46,619 nucleotides of DNA from Clostridia bacterium (GTDB taxonomy: Bacteria; Bacillota; Clostridia; Christensenellales; Aristaeellaceae), in assembly GCA_017522345.1 (NCBI GenBank), contig JAFWZN010000046.1, positions 1 through 46,619 of the forward strand, in the 5' to 3' direction. Below the pieces are notes generated by a model. The model made no database searches. It was not told the origin of the DNA and worked only from the letters and a program-made list of their open reading frames with translations. Positions 33,620 to 41,507 of the stretch are shown here, piece by piece; position 1 is the stretch's first letter, and each line of letters starts with the position of its first letter. A program made the position numbers and the translations under genes.

Positions 33620-35623
33620 TCAGAAAATCATTCCAACCTGATATACAATAAAGGCCACAAGCCATGCAACAAAGCACTGAAGGAGAACCACGCCAAGCAT
33701 CTTCACCGTGGAATTCATCTCCCGCTTAATGGCGGCGATGGCGGCTACGCAGGGCGTGTACAAAAGCGTAAAGAGGAGGAACGCAAACGCGGAAAGAGGC
33801 GTAAAGATGGTGGAAAGCGCTTTTGTGAGGTCGGCGACAGACGTATTCAGAAGAACAGCCAGCGTGCTGACCACAGCCTCTTTAGCGGTAAAGCCTGTGA
33901 TTAAGGACGTGGATACGCGCCAGTCGGCAAAGCCCAAGGGGCGTAAAACAGGAGAAATCAAGCGGCCGATCACGGCAAGCAGGCTGTCGGTTGCGTCTGT
34001 TACAACGTTCAGGCGCTGATCGAAGGTCTGCAAAAACCAAACGACGACGGTTGCGATAAAGATGATGGAGAAGGCGCGCTGAATAAAATCCTTCGCCTTA
34101 TCCCAAAGAAGCAGCGCAACGTTTTTGGCGGAGGGCATGCGGTAATTGGGAAGCTCCATCACGAAGGGAACAGGCTGACCGCGAAAGGCGGTTTTTCTCA
34201 GAATCAGCGCAACCAGTATGCCTAAAATCACGCCGACCACGTAGAGGAGAATCATCATAAGCGGCGCGGTTTTCGGGAAAAAGGCCGCGCAGAACACCGC
34301 GTAAATCGGAATTTTGGCAGAACAGCTCATGAAAGGCGTCAAAAGAATGGTAAGCTTTCTGTCGCGCTCGGAAGCGAGCGTGCGCGTGGCCATAATCGCA
34401 GGCACGGTGCAGCCAAAGCCAATCAGCATGGGAACAAAGCTTCTGCCAGACAGGCCGAGCTTTCGAAGCGGCTTGTCCATGATGAAGGCGACGCGCGCCA
34501 TATAGCCGGTGTCCTCCAGTATGGACAGGAAGAAAAACAAAGTTACGATAATCGGCAGAAAGGATAAAACGCTTCCGACGCCTGCAAACACGCCGTCGAT
34601 GACCAGAGAATGAACGACAGGATTTAATTCATAGGCGGTTAAAAGCGCGTCCACCTTGCCCGTTACAAAGTCTATGCCCAGACTCATCAGATCGCTTAAA
34701 AACGTTCCGATGACGCTGAAGGAGAGGTAGAAAACGAGAAGCAGCACCAAAAGGAACACGGGAATGGCGGTGTACTTTCCCGTAAGCAGCTTATCAATAC
34801 GTATGCTTCTTAAATATTCCTTGCTTTCGCGGCACTTCTGAACCGATTTTTCGACCACGCTCTCGATGAACGTGTATCGCATGTCGGCCAAGGCTTCGTT
34901 TCTGTCAAGGCCGGTTTCCGTCTCCATTTCGACCACGCTGTGCTCAAGAAGCTCCAGCTCGTTTTCATCCAGCTCGAGCCGCTTTGCAATCAGCTCGTCG
35001 CCCTCAATAAGCTTGGTCGCCGAAAAGCGCGGGGAAATGCCGTCCTTCTGCGCGTGGTCTTCAATCAGGTGCGCAACGGCATGAATGCATCTGTGCACAG
35101 GGCCGGAGAAGCAGAAGTCGGTTACGGTCGGATACACGCGGTTTTTGGCGGTTTCATGCGCGATTCGAATCAGCTCCGAAACGCCCTCGCCCTTGGCGGC
35201 GGAAATCGGGATAACCGGAACGCCCAGAAGACGCGACATCTCCTTTACGTCAACGCTTCCGCCGTTTTCCCGAACCTCGTCCATCATATTCAGCGCGATA
35301 ACCGTCGGGATGCGCATTTCAAGCAGCTGAAGCGTCAAATACAAGTTGCGCTCGATGTTGGTTGCATCCACAATATTGATAATGCCGTCCGGGCGGGCGT
35401 TTAGGATATAATCGCGCGTGACGATTTCCTCCTGCGTATAAGGGCGAATGGAATAAATGCCCGGAAGGTCTGTGACCGTCACGCCCTTATATCCCCGGAT
35501 GTCGCCCACTTTCTGATCGACCGTCACGCCCGGAAAATTTCCAACATGCTGATTTGCGCCGGTCAAAGCATTAAAAAGCGTGGTTTTTCCGGAATTCTGA
35601 TTTCCTGCAAGCGCAAAATTCAT
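33620..35623 (-). CDS. feoB: Ferrous iron transporter FeoB
   Basis: The 667-residue protein has an N-terminal G domain: GNQNSGKTT (G1, with Gln where Pro is usual), a Thr in PGVTVDQ (G2), DLPGIYS (G3), NMMD (G4) and SAAKGEG (G5). A helical GDI-like region (about 165-270) and a membrane part with two gate repeats (LSFLPIIVTLFFFLSILEDTGYMAR, PMLIGFGCTVPAIMATRTL, SCSAKIPIY) follow. It imports Fe(II) across the cytoplasmic membrane with GTP control. The ATG at 35623 overlaps the feoA stop (ATGA). No feoC follows. Confidence 0.95.
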   Translation of the reverse strand: MNFALAGNQNSGKTTLFNALTGANQHVGNFPGVTVDQKVGDIRGYKGVTVTDLPGIYSIRPYTQEEIVTRDYILNARPDGIINIVDATNIERNLYLTLQLLEMRIPTVIALNMMDEVRENGGSVDVKEMSRLLGVPVIPISAAKGEGVSELIRIAHETAKNRVYPTVTDFCFSGPVHRCIHAVAHLIEDHAQKDGISPRFSATKLIEGDELIAKRLELDENELELLEHSVVEMETETGLDRNEALADMRYTFIESVVEKSVQKCRESKEYLRSIRIDKLLTGKYTAIPVFLLVLLLVFYLSFSVIGTFLSDLMSLGIDFVTGKVDALLTAYELNPVVHSLVIDGVFAGVGSVLSFLPIIVTLFFFLSILEDTGYMARVAFIMDKPLRKLGLSGRSFVPMLIGFGCTVPAIMATRTLASERDRKLTILLTPFMSCSAKIPIYAVFCAAFFPKTAPLMMILLYVVGVILGILVALILRKTAFRGQPVPFVMELPNYRMPSAKNVALLLWDKAKDFIQRAFSIIFIATVVVWFLQTFDQRLNVVTDATDSLLAVIGRLISPVLRPLGFADWRVSTSLITGFTAKEAVVSTLAVLLNTSVADLTKALSTIFTPLSAFAFLLFTLLYTPCVAAIAAIKREMNSTVKMLGVVLLQCFVAWLVAFIVYQVGMIF

Positions 35624-35844
35624 TCCTTTTCCACCTCGATCCATTTGGCCTCGTCAACGCGCATGGTCAGCTCGTATCCGCGAAGACGGATTTCGATCGG
35701 ATCGCCCATGGGCGCAACCTTTATCAGCGTAACGGTGGTCTTGGGAATAAGCCCCATATCCAAAAAGCGCAGTCTCAGCGAGCCTTCGCCGCCCACCTTC
35801 TTGATCTTCGCCGTCTGACCGATCTTTAGTTCGTTTAAAAGCAT
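35620..35844 (-). CDS. feoA: FeoA, partner of FeoB
   Basis: The 74-residue SH3-like protein has LNELKIGQTAKIKKVGGEGSL, RFLDMGLIPKTTVTLIKVAPMGDPIEIRLRGYELTMR, the complete FeoA pattern. FeoA binds FeoB on the cytoplasmic side and is needed for iron import. The ATG at 35844 lies eight bases after GGAG, and translation runs on into feoB through an ATGA overlap. It has its own promoter and a metal-repressor-like dyad upstream. Confidence 0.93.
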   Translation of the reverse strand: MLLNELKIGQTAKIKKVGGEGSLRLRFLDMGLIPKTTVTLIKVAPMGDPIEIRLRGYELTMRVDEAKWIEVEKE

Positions 35845-35877
35845 ATCGCCTGCTCCTTCCAATAAACGCAGAAAAGA

Positions 35878-35893
35878 GTTTGACTTGTCTAAC
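35878..35893 (-). promoter_or_regulatory. DtxR/IdeR-like operator candidate before feoA
   Basis: GTTTGAC TT GTCTAAC is a 7-2-7 dyad with one mismatch, placed about 12-28 bases after the feoA -10. Position and shape fit an iron- or manganese-dependent repressor of the DtxR family. A Fur box is not seen. Confidence 0.5.
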
Positions 35894-35905
35894 TAATACA
35901 AACAA

Positions 35906-35935
35906 AGGATATCATTTCGCCCTGTATTTTGTCAA
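35906..35935 (-). promoter_or_regulatory. Promoter of feoAB
   Basis: Read leftward: TTGACA (a consensus -35), 18 bases, TATCCT. The transcript would start near 35899, directly before the operator-like dyad. Confidence 0.7.
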
Positions 35936-36006
35936 TATATTTTGCTGTCACACCCAAAATTAACGGTCGGCGCGGCTTTGTGTTCCCGTTAATGTCATCT
36001 TTTGTA

Positions 36007-36035
36007 TGGACTTTAATTAAAAGAAATGCTATAAT
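36007..36035 (+). promoter_or_regulatory. Promoter of the DNA methyltransferase gene
   Basis: TGGACT, 17 bases, TATAAT; the -10 ends 53 bases before the ATG. Confidence 0.55.
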
Positions 36036-36088
36036 GTAGAATGGTTGATTGTTGAAACGCAAAACGAAGGATAGCGGGAGGTCGCCGG

Positions 36089-37345
36089 ATGATTGAAAGA
36101 GCCTATGACGTTCAAAGGGAATTGAGCCGCGCGGAAGAAGGCTCTTTGGTAAACGAATTCCATTTGGGCGATGCGGCGGCCATCGCAAAAGCCCTTAAAG
36201 AGCAATATGCAGGCAAGGTCAGCCTTATTTATCTCGACCCTCCTTTTCAAACCGGCAAAAGGTTTGAGGTCCGCGCGCGCGTGGGCGAAAGCGAGTGGAA
36301 AACCGGCCGGGGCAGCCTTGTTCTTGAAGGCTACAACGACGATCTTCCGAGAAACGAATATCTCGAAATGATGAAAAACGTGCTCGTAAACGCCAAAGCG
36401 CTCATGAAAAGCGACGGCCTTATTTTCGTGCACATTGATTACCGCATTCACCCCTATCTTCGCATTCTCATGGACGAAATTTTCGGCGAAAGCAATTTTA
36501 TCAATGAAATCATCTGGTCGTACCACACGGGCGGCTGCGCAAGAAAGCATTTCCCGAGAAAGCACGACGTGATCCTTCTGTATTCCAAGACGAAAAACTA
36601 CGATCTTCACCTTGAAGACATTGCCGAGCCCAATCCTGAGGGGCGCGCAAACCACATGAAAAAGCATGTGGATGCGGACGGGCGCGTGTATCGGTCGATC
36701 CGCTCGGGCGGGCGCACCTATACCTACTATGACGACGACCCGGTCATTCCCGGCGACGTGTGGAACGACATGAGCCATCTTCAGCAGAAGGACCCGCAAA
36801 GAACCGGCTACGACACCCAAAAGCCCTTAAGGCTTTTGGAGCGCATCGTAAAATGCGCGTCCCGCCCGGGCGATATCGTGATGGATTTATTCGCCGGAAG
36901 CGGAACCACTCTGGAGGCCGCCGCCGTCAACGGGCGCAGGTTTATCGGCTGTGACCTAAACCCCTTATCCATGCAGACGGCGCACAGAAGGCTCGATCGC
37001 GCCGAGTGCCTTTATCACTTTGAACCCTTCTCGGGCGAGCCCGAAATCCGCGCGCGCGCCGAACGCGGCGTGGCGTTTACGCGCGTGGAACTGACAAAAT
37101 TCGAAATCGAGCCCGGCGTTTCCGACCGCCGATTTGAAGGCTTAGACGGCGTGGATTCGTGGGCGGTCGGATATCAAAAAAACGGGCTTTTTCATTCCTT
37201 TGAGCGCGAAGTGCGTTCGCATGCAAAACCCCGCTTAACGGGCAAAATTGAAATTCCCGTTTTTGAGGGCGAGCTCATGATGCGCGTGACGGACGTTTTC
37301 GGACGGTATTTCTTCTATCATATTTCCGTTGATGAAAACGTATAA
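36089..37345 (+). CDS. Solitary adenine-specific DNA methyltransferase (beta class)
   Basis: The 418-residue protein has motif order IV...X...I: YLDPPFQTGK (catalytic, residues about 48-57) comes before DLFAGSGTTLEAA (SAM site, about 268-280), which defines the beta class of amino-methyltransferases (N6-adenine or N4-cytosine). DPPF favours N6-adenine. A target-recognition region (about 90-240) is basic. The C-terminal 100 residues (from about 310) are unlike common members and unrecognised. No restriction gene lies nearby: neighbours are feoAB and DUF951. It may be a regulatory methyltransferase or part of an anti-restriction or defence remnant. GGGAGG precedes the ATG. Confidence 0.88.
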   Translation: MIERAYDVQRELSRAEEGSLVNEFHLGDAAAIAKALKEQYAGKVSLIYLDPPFQTGKRFEVRARVGESEWKTGRGSLVLEGYNDDLPRNEYLEMMKNVLVNAKALMKSDGLIFVHIDYRIHPYLRILMDEIFGESNFINEIIWSYHTGGCARKHFPRKHDVILLYSKTKNYDLHLEDIAEPNPEGRANHMKKHVDADGRVYRSIRSGGRTYTYYDDDPVIPGDVWNDMSHLQQKDPQRTGYDTQKPLRLLERIVKCASRPGDIVMDLFAGSGTTLEAAAVNGRRFIGCDLNPLSMQTAHRRLDRAECLYHFEPFSGEPEIRARAERGVAFTRVELTKFEIEPGVSDRRFEGLDGVDSWAVGYQKNGLFHSFEREVRSHAKPRLTGKIEIPVFEGELMMRVTDVFGRYFFYHISVDENV

Positions 37346-37380
37346 ACACAATATTGAATTAAACCGGAGACACATAAAAA

Positions 37381-37584
37381 ATGATGCTTTCAATCGGAGA
37401 CATGGTTCAGATGAAAAAAAAGCACCCCTGCGGAAGCGATAAATGGATGGTTACGCGCGTGGGTGCAGATGTGAAAATCAAATGCCAGGGCTGCGAGCAT
37501 GTGGTGATGATGGATCGCCCGGATTTTGAAAAGCGGCTTAAAAAAATCCTTGTACACGCGGAGGAAAACGCAAATGGCGAATAA
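37381..37584 (+). CDS. DUF951 family protein
   Basis: The 67-residue protein reads SIGDMVQMKKKHPCGSDKWMVTRVGADVKIKCQGCEHVVMM, the full DUF951 pattern: a small beta domain with HPCG and CxxC that could bind zinc or nucleic acid. The function is not known; the family often sits near translation or replication genes in Firmicutes. A second ATG follows at 37384. Its end overlaps the next gene by 11 bases. Confidence 0.85.
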   Translation: MMLSIGDMVQMKKKHPCGSDKWMVTRVGADVKIKCQGCEHVVMMDRPDFEKRLKKILVHAEENANGE

Positions 37585-38122
37585 GAGTAAAAAAGCCAGA
37601 CTGAGAAGAAAACGCGCCCGCAGAATTTTTCTGACGCTATTGATTCTTTTATCTTTAGCCGCTGTTTTCATTCGCGTGATCGCATTTGAAACGCATTATT
37701 TCTTCTCCGACGCGATGAAGCCCGCATACCGAAAGGGCGATCTCGCCGTCATGGAGAAATACGAAATGCTGACGGAAAACGAGGTCGAGCGCGGCGATAT
37801 CGTGCTTGCAAAGTTTGAAAGCGCTTCCGTTCGCCTTGTGCGCAGGGTATTCGGCATGCCCGGCGATTTGATCGACGTTCGCGGCGAAGAAAAATTTCTC
37901 GTCTATAAGGATGAAAGCGGCGTGATGCGCGAAAAAATGCTGGGAAATGCGCCGGGTCTTGTGTACGGAACGCTTCCCGAAAACGCTTTCCTGCTTTTAA
38001 ACGATAACCCGGAGGCGCAGGCGGACGACAGCCGCACGCTGGGGCTTGTGTATCTTACCGATATCACAGCGGAAGCGGGGATGATCCTGTGGCCGCCGAG
38101 CCGTATGTTTCGCAACGAATAA
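37574..38122 (+). CDS. Signal peptidase I paralogue lacking catalytic Ser and Lys
   Basis: The 182-residue protein has a basic N-terminus, one membrane helix (about residues 15-36) and the S26 fold. The box GxSMxP reads SDAMKP, so the nucleophile Ser is Ala. The box (V/L)KRxxGxPGD reads LVRRVFGMPGD, so the general-base Lys is Arg. The last box DNR/DSR is kept in form (LNDNPEAQADDSRTLG). It should therefore be inactive in peptide cleavage. It overlaps DUF951 by 11 bases and precedes an intact signal peptidase by 22 bases, so it may help or regulate that enzyme or hold substrates. The ATG at 37574 is in the DUF951 3' end. Confidence 0.8.
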   Translation: MANKSKKARLRRKRARRIFLTLLILLSLAAVFIRVIAFETHYFFSDAMKPAYRKGDLAVMEKYEMLTENEVERGDIVLAKFESASVRLVRRVFGMPGDLIDVRGEEKFLVYKDESGVMREKMLGNAPGLVYGTLPENAFLLLNDNPEAQADDSRTLGLVYLTDITAEAGMILWPPSRMFRNE

Positions 38123-38144
38123 CGCAAAGGAAGGAAATAAAGAC

Positions 38145-39008
38145 ATGGAAGATATGAACGAGAAAAAGGTTGCCTCATTAGAACCCGAAAACAACGAAAA
38201 AAGCGAATCTGAAATCGATTCCGGCAAAAAAAGCGGCAAGAAGGAAAAAGAAAAGCTCACGGGCTGGCCGCGCGTTCGAAAGGAAATCAGGGAATGGGCG
38301 ATTTCCCTGATCGTCGCAGTATTGGTTGTGGTAATCATGAAGGAATTTGTGCTCCTACCCATCAAGGTGGACGGAGCTTCCATGAATCCAACCCTGACGC
38401 ACGGCGAGCGATTGCTGGTCACGGTATATGATGTAAAGCTCGCAAATAAGCTTGAAAAGGGCGATGTGGTTATTTGCAACTATCCCGGCAGAACCAATAA
38501 AGATCCCATCGTCGGCCTCGTCACTATGGACACCAACTTCGTCAAGCGCATTGTGGGCGTTCCGGGCGACACGGTTTCGCGCGTTCAGGGCGTTACCTTT
38601 GTAAACGGCGAGGCGCTTGATATTAAAAAAATGCGCCTGACTTCCGCCGCCGTCAAGGAGGTTTCCACCTTTGAAAACGGAGAAGTAAAAATCACCGCCC
38701 TCATCAACGGCGTCGAAAGGGAATTGACCCTTGAGCAATCCAGAGGATATGCGTTCGACTATGAATACGTGCTGGGCGAAGACGAATATTTCGTCGTCGG
38801 CGACAATCGCTATAACAGCCACGATTCCCGTTCCTGGAACGGCCCCGAGATTCCGCTCATGCTCGTCAACGATGTTACAGGCGACGTCGGTCCCATTACC
38901 AAGGACATGATTGTCGGCCGCGCAAAATACGTATTTTGGCCGATTGACGAATTTGAAAAGATCGAAAACAATCCCGCATACGTCGATCCCAGCGATCTTG
39001 CTCAGTAA
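38145..39008 (+). CDS. lepB: Signal peptidase I
   Basis: The 287-residue protein has a charged N-terminal tail of about 45 residues (Lys/Glu/Ser-rich), one membrane helix (about 52-70), catalytic Ser79 in VDGASMNPTL, catalytic Lys134 in FVKRIVGVPGD, and the GDNRYNSHDSR box. It cuts signal peptides from exported proteins on the outer face of the membrane, by a Ser-Lys dyad. A segment of about 45 residues between the Lys box and the GDNR box is larger than in short Gram-positive forms. It directly follows the inactive paralogue and precedes the small membrane protein by 25 bases. Confidence 0.93.
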   Translation: MEDMNEKKVASLEPENNEKSESEIDSGKKSGKKEKEKLTGWPRVRKEIREWAISLIVAVLVVVIMKEFVLLPIKVDGASMNPTLTHGERLLVTVYDVKLANKLEKGDVVICNYPGRTNKDPIVGLVTMDTNFVKRIVGVPGDTVSRVQGVTFVNGEALDIKKMRLTSAAVKEVSTFENGEVKITALINGVERELTLEQSRGYAFDYEYVLGEDEYFVVGDNRYNSHDSRSWNGPEIPLMLVNDVTGDVGPITKDMIVGRAKYVFWPIDEFEKIENNPAYVDPSDLAQ

Positions 39009-39033
39009 CAGATAACCAACGGAGGCAGGCAGT

Positions 39034-39153
39034 ATGAAAAAAAAGACAGACAAAAGAGTATTCTGGGTGCGCGTCATGTGCATTTTTCTTGCCATCCTGA
39101 TGGCGGGCGGCTCCATTTTCACGCTCATTTACTACATCCTCGGAGGATATTAA
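39034..39153 (+). CDS. 39-residue single-span membrane peptide
   Basis: An ATG at 39034 is eight bases after GGAGG. The peptide has a basic start (KKKTDKRVFWVR) and one membrane helix (VMCIFLAILMAGGSIFTLIYYIL), ending GGY. Its stop TAA shares one base with the ATG of the next gene (TAATG), and GGAGG for the next gene lies in its last codons. Spacing and coupling argue that it is translated. No family is recognised. Position between signal peptidase and an M1-like secreted protein suggests a partner of one of them. Confidence 0.75.
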   Translation: MKKKTDKRVFWVRVMCIFLAILMAGGSIFTLIYYILGGY

Positions 39154-40598
39154 TGAAGCGCCTGATATTTGCGCTTATACTGATAACCGCGTGCGTGCTT
39201 TCGCAGGCGGTTATCTGTTTTTCGGAAGAAGCCGCGCCCGTTTCCTACCAAATGGAAATTGAAATCCTCGAAGCCGAGCAGGCGGCAAACATACGCGCGG
39301 TTGTAAAATACAAAAATCAAACGGGTCAAACGCTTGAAAACCTCCTGTTTTCCATTCCCGCCAACTGCTTTCGAAGGGAATCAACCCTGCCCTATGACAA
39401 CGAAACATTGGAAAGCGCGTTTCCCTTCGGCTACGCGCCCGGCGGCGCGGATATACGAAGCATCCGCGTAGACGGAAAGGACGCGCTCTGGGCGGTTTCG
39501 GGCGAAAACGAAGCGTATATCCGCGTGCCGGTTTCGCTTGAAAACGGCGAATTCTGCACCGTTCAATTCGATTATGCGCTGCTCCTTACGCAAAACAACG
39601 CGTTTCTGGGCGTCAGCGATTTGGATCTGCGCTTTTCGGGCTTCTATCCGTCGCTTCTTGTGTTTGAGGACGGCGATTTTGCGTCAAACGCGCTGACCCG
39701 CGCGGGCAAAAGTCACTATTCGGATGTCTGCTCGTTCGAAATCAGCGTCAATATGCCCGTCGATTACGATATCGCATGCTCAGGCGAAAGATCAGAAAGC
39801 GTTTCGGGCAGCCGAAAGAATGCTTCCTTCCGCCTTGAAAACGCGCGCGAGGCGGCGTTTGTCATAAGCCGGAAATTCCATACCGTGTCCGCTCAAACCG
39901 CATCCGGCGTACTCGTTTCCGCCTACGGGCAGAACAGGAGCGAAATGAGAAAAGCCGTTTCCCGCGCCGTTTCCGCCATTGAGTATTTTGAAAAAACGAT
40001 CGCGCCCTTCCCCCACGCCGCTTTTACCCTCGCCTATGCCGATCTCGCCGGACAAAATCTGTCCGCCAGCGGAATATCGCTTATTGCAAAGGGCGGAGCC
40101 GGCAAAGAGGAGATATATAAACAGGTTGCGCTTCAGTATTTTTCTGATCGCGCGCATCCGAACCCCGCCATGGAAGCGTGGCTCACGGACGGCCTTTCAG
40201 AATACATGGCGTATTTATGCGTTCGCGACACGGAGGGCGAGGGAGAATTTCTGCGCCTTATGCAGAAAAGCGTGCTTCCCTCGCTTCAGATTACCATCCC
40301 CGGCGGTCTCACGCCCGTTTCCGCCACAAACCGCTTTCAGACGCTTTCGGAATATGAAGCCGTCGTTTCCCTGCGCGGCGCGGCGGCGCTTCACGAGGTT
40401 CAAACCGCGATGGGCCAAAACGCGTTTTTGTCGGGCGTAAAACAGTATTACGAGGAAAACGCATACAAAACGCCCGTTTCGGACGACTTTGCGCGCGCAT
40501 TTGAGAATGCGACAGCCCGAAGCTGGGCGGACGCAATTTATCATTGGCTTTACACCATCGGCGATTACCAAGGCGAAAATCTGTATGAATATGACTGA
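39153..40598 (+). CDS. Secreted M1-metallopeptidase-like protein with lost zinc site
   Basis: The 481-residue protein has a signal peptide (ending about residue 24), an N-terminal beta-rich domain and a helical gluzincin-like domain. Where M1 relatives have HExxH followed 18 residues later by Glu (in a WLxEGLAEY block), this protein has KQVAL then, after exactly 18 residues, Asp in WLTDGLSEY. Both His ligands and the catalytic Glu are gone, so it is probably an inactive, binding-only form. GGAGG lies seven bases before the ATG. It is coupled to the 39-residue peptide by TAATG. The fold assignment rests on motif alignment by eye. Confidence 0.72.
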   Translation: MKRLIFALILITACVLSQAVICFSEEAAPVSYQMEIEILEAEQAANIRAVVKYKNQTGQTLENLLFSIPANCFRRESTLPYDNETLESAFPFGYAPGGADIRSIRVDGKDALWAVSGENEAYIRVPVSLENGEFCTVQFDYALLLTQNNAFLGVSDLDLRFSGFYPSLLVFEDGDFASNALTRAGKSHYSDVCSFEISVNMPVDYDIACSGERSESVSGSRKNASFRLENAREAAFVISRKFHTVSAQTASGVLVSAYGQNRSEMRKAVSRAVSAIEYFEKTIAPFPHAAFTLAYADLAGQNLSASGISLIAKGGAGKEEIYKQVALQYFSDRAHPNPAMEAWLTDGLSEYMAYLCVRDTEGEGEFLRLMQKSVLPSLQITIPGGLTPVSATNRFQTLSEYEAVVSLRGAAALHEVQTAMGQNAFLSGVKQYYEENAYKTPVSDDFARAFENATARSWADAIYHWLYTIGDYQGENLYEYD

Positions 40599-40613
40599 GG
40601 GAGGAAAATCTGC

Positions 40614-41381
40614 ATGCATGTCGATAAAAATATGTTTCCCGATGAAATACAAAATATCATCGGAAATATGTCCGTCGAATCCGACAACGTAGGCCGTTCC
40701 GGCGCGCTGGTTGCGTTTATCGGGGACGAGCTGGTTTTAAAACGCGCGGAGAAAGGCAAGCTCCAAAACGCATGCCGGATGCAGTCGTTCTTTCATAAAA
40801 ACGATCTCGTGCCCGAGGTTGTTTTCTACGACTGCGCCGATTTTGATTATCTCATCTCCCGCCGTGCCGAGGGTAAAAGCGCCATTGACGAGGAGTATCT
40901 TAAAAATCCCAAACGTCTCGCCGCAGCTCTCGGCGAATTCCTTTTGAGAATTCACCTCATCGACCCGTCGGAATGTCCCGTAAAAAATATAATGGATAAT
41001 CTATGCGCCCAGTTTGACGGGTCGATTTGCAAAAACCAAGGTCTTTACAGACATATTACTGATTATTTACAGATAAAAACAATCGATGATGTGAAAACCG
41101 CCGTACAAAATGCGAGGCCGTATCTTCAAAACGACACTGTGCTTCACGGCGATTATTGCCTTCCAAACATTATGCTCATGGATTTTAAGGGCAAACACGT
41201 AATCGACGTGGGCGAAGGCGGCGCGGGCGACAAGCATTTTGACCTTTTCTGGGGGCTTTGGTCGCTTTCATACAATCTGAAAACCGACGCCTACCGGGAG
41301 CATTTCCTTTCCGCCTACGGAAAAAACCGCATAAACGAGGACATGATTTTCGCATGCGGATGTCTCTGCGCGCCGATTTAG
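40614..41381 (+). CDS. Aminoglycoside phosphotransferase (APH) family kinase
   Basis: The 255-residue protein has a small N-lobe (LVLKRAEKGKLQNACR), then the catalytic loop LHGDYCLPNIML (His178, Asp180, Asn185) and the metal-binding VIDVGEGGAGDKHFDL, as in APH(3') and related small-molecule kinases. It would transfer phosphate from ATP to an alcohol, an antibiotic or a metabolite. A resistance role cannot be claimed: identity to known enzymes is not visible by eye and choline/homoserine-type kinases share the fold. GGGAGG precedes the ATG; it is the last gene of the signal-peptidase series, 15 bases after the previous stop. Confidence 0.82.
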   Translation: MHVDKNMFPDEIQNIIGNMSVESDNVGRSGALVAFIGDELVLKRAEKGKLQNACRMQSFFHKNDLVPEVVFYDCADFDYLISRRAEGKSAIDEEYLKNPKRLAAALGEFLLRIHLIDPSECPVKNIMDNLCAQFDGSICKNQGLYRHITDYLQIKTIDDVKTAVQNARPYLQNDTVLHGDYCLPNIMLMDFKGKHVIDVGEGGAGDKHFDLFWGLWSLSYNLKTDAYREHFLSAYGKNRINEDMIFACGCLCAPI

Positions 41382-41436
41382 CGAAAAAAATGCGCAGAAT
41401 ATTTGCATAAATATTGCAATAGTTATAACAAATCGC

Positions 41437-41465
41437 TTGATTTTAAACGATGCTTGTATTATAAT
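41437..41465 (+). promoter_or_regulatory. Promoter of the SH3-repeat protein gene
   Basis: TTGATT, 17 bases, TATAAT; the -10 ends 42 bases before the ATG. This is a strong sigma-A form. Confidence 0.75.
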
Positions 41466-41507
41466 GTAACATGTATAAAACCTACTCAAACGGAAAGGTG
41501 TAAAGGT

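Noticed and set aside
36029..36820. Minus-strand 263-codon frame opposite the DNA methyltransferase
   Set aside because: Begins inside the methyltransferase gene and has no domain; an antisense shadow.
40614..41381. Antibiotic resistance call for the APH-like kinase
   Set aside because: The motifs show a small-molecule kinase, but similarity to known resistance enzymes cannot be judged without a search.
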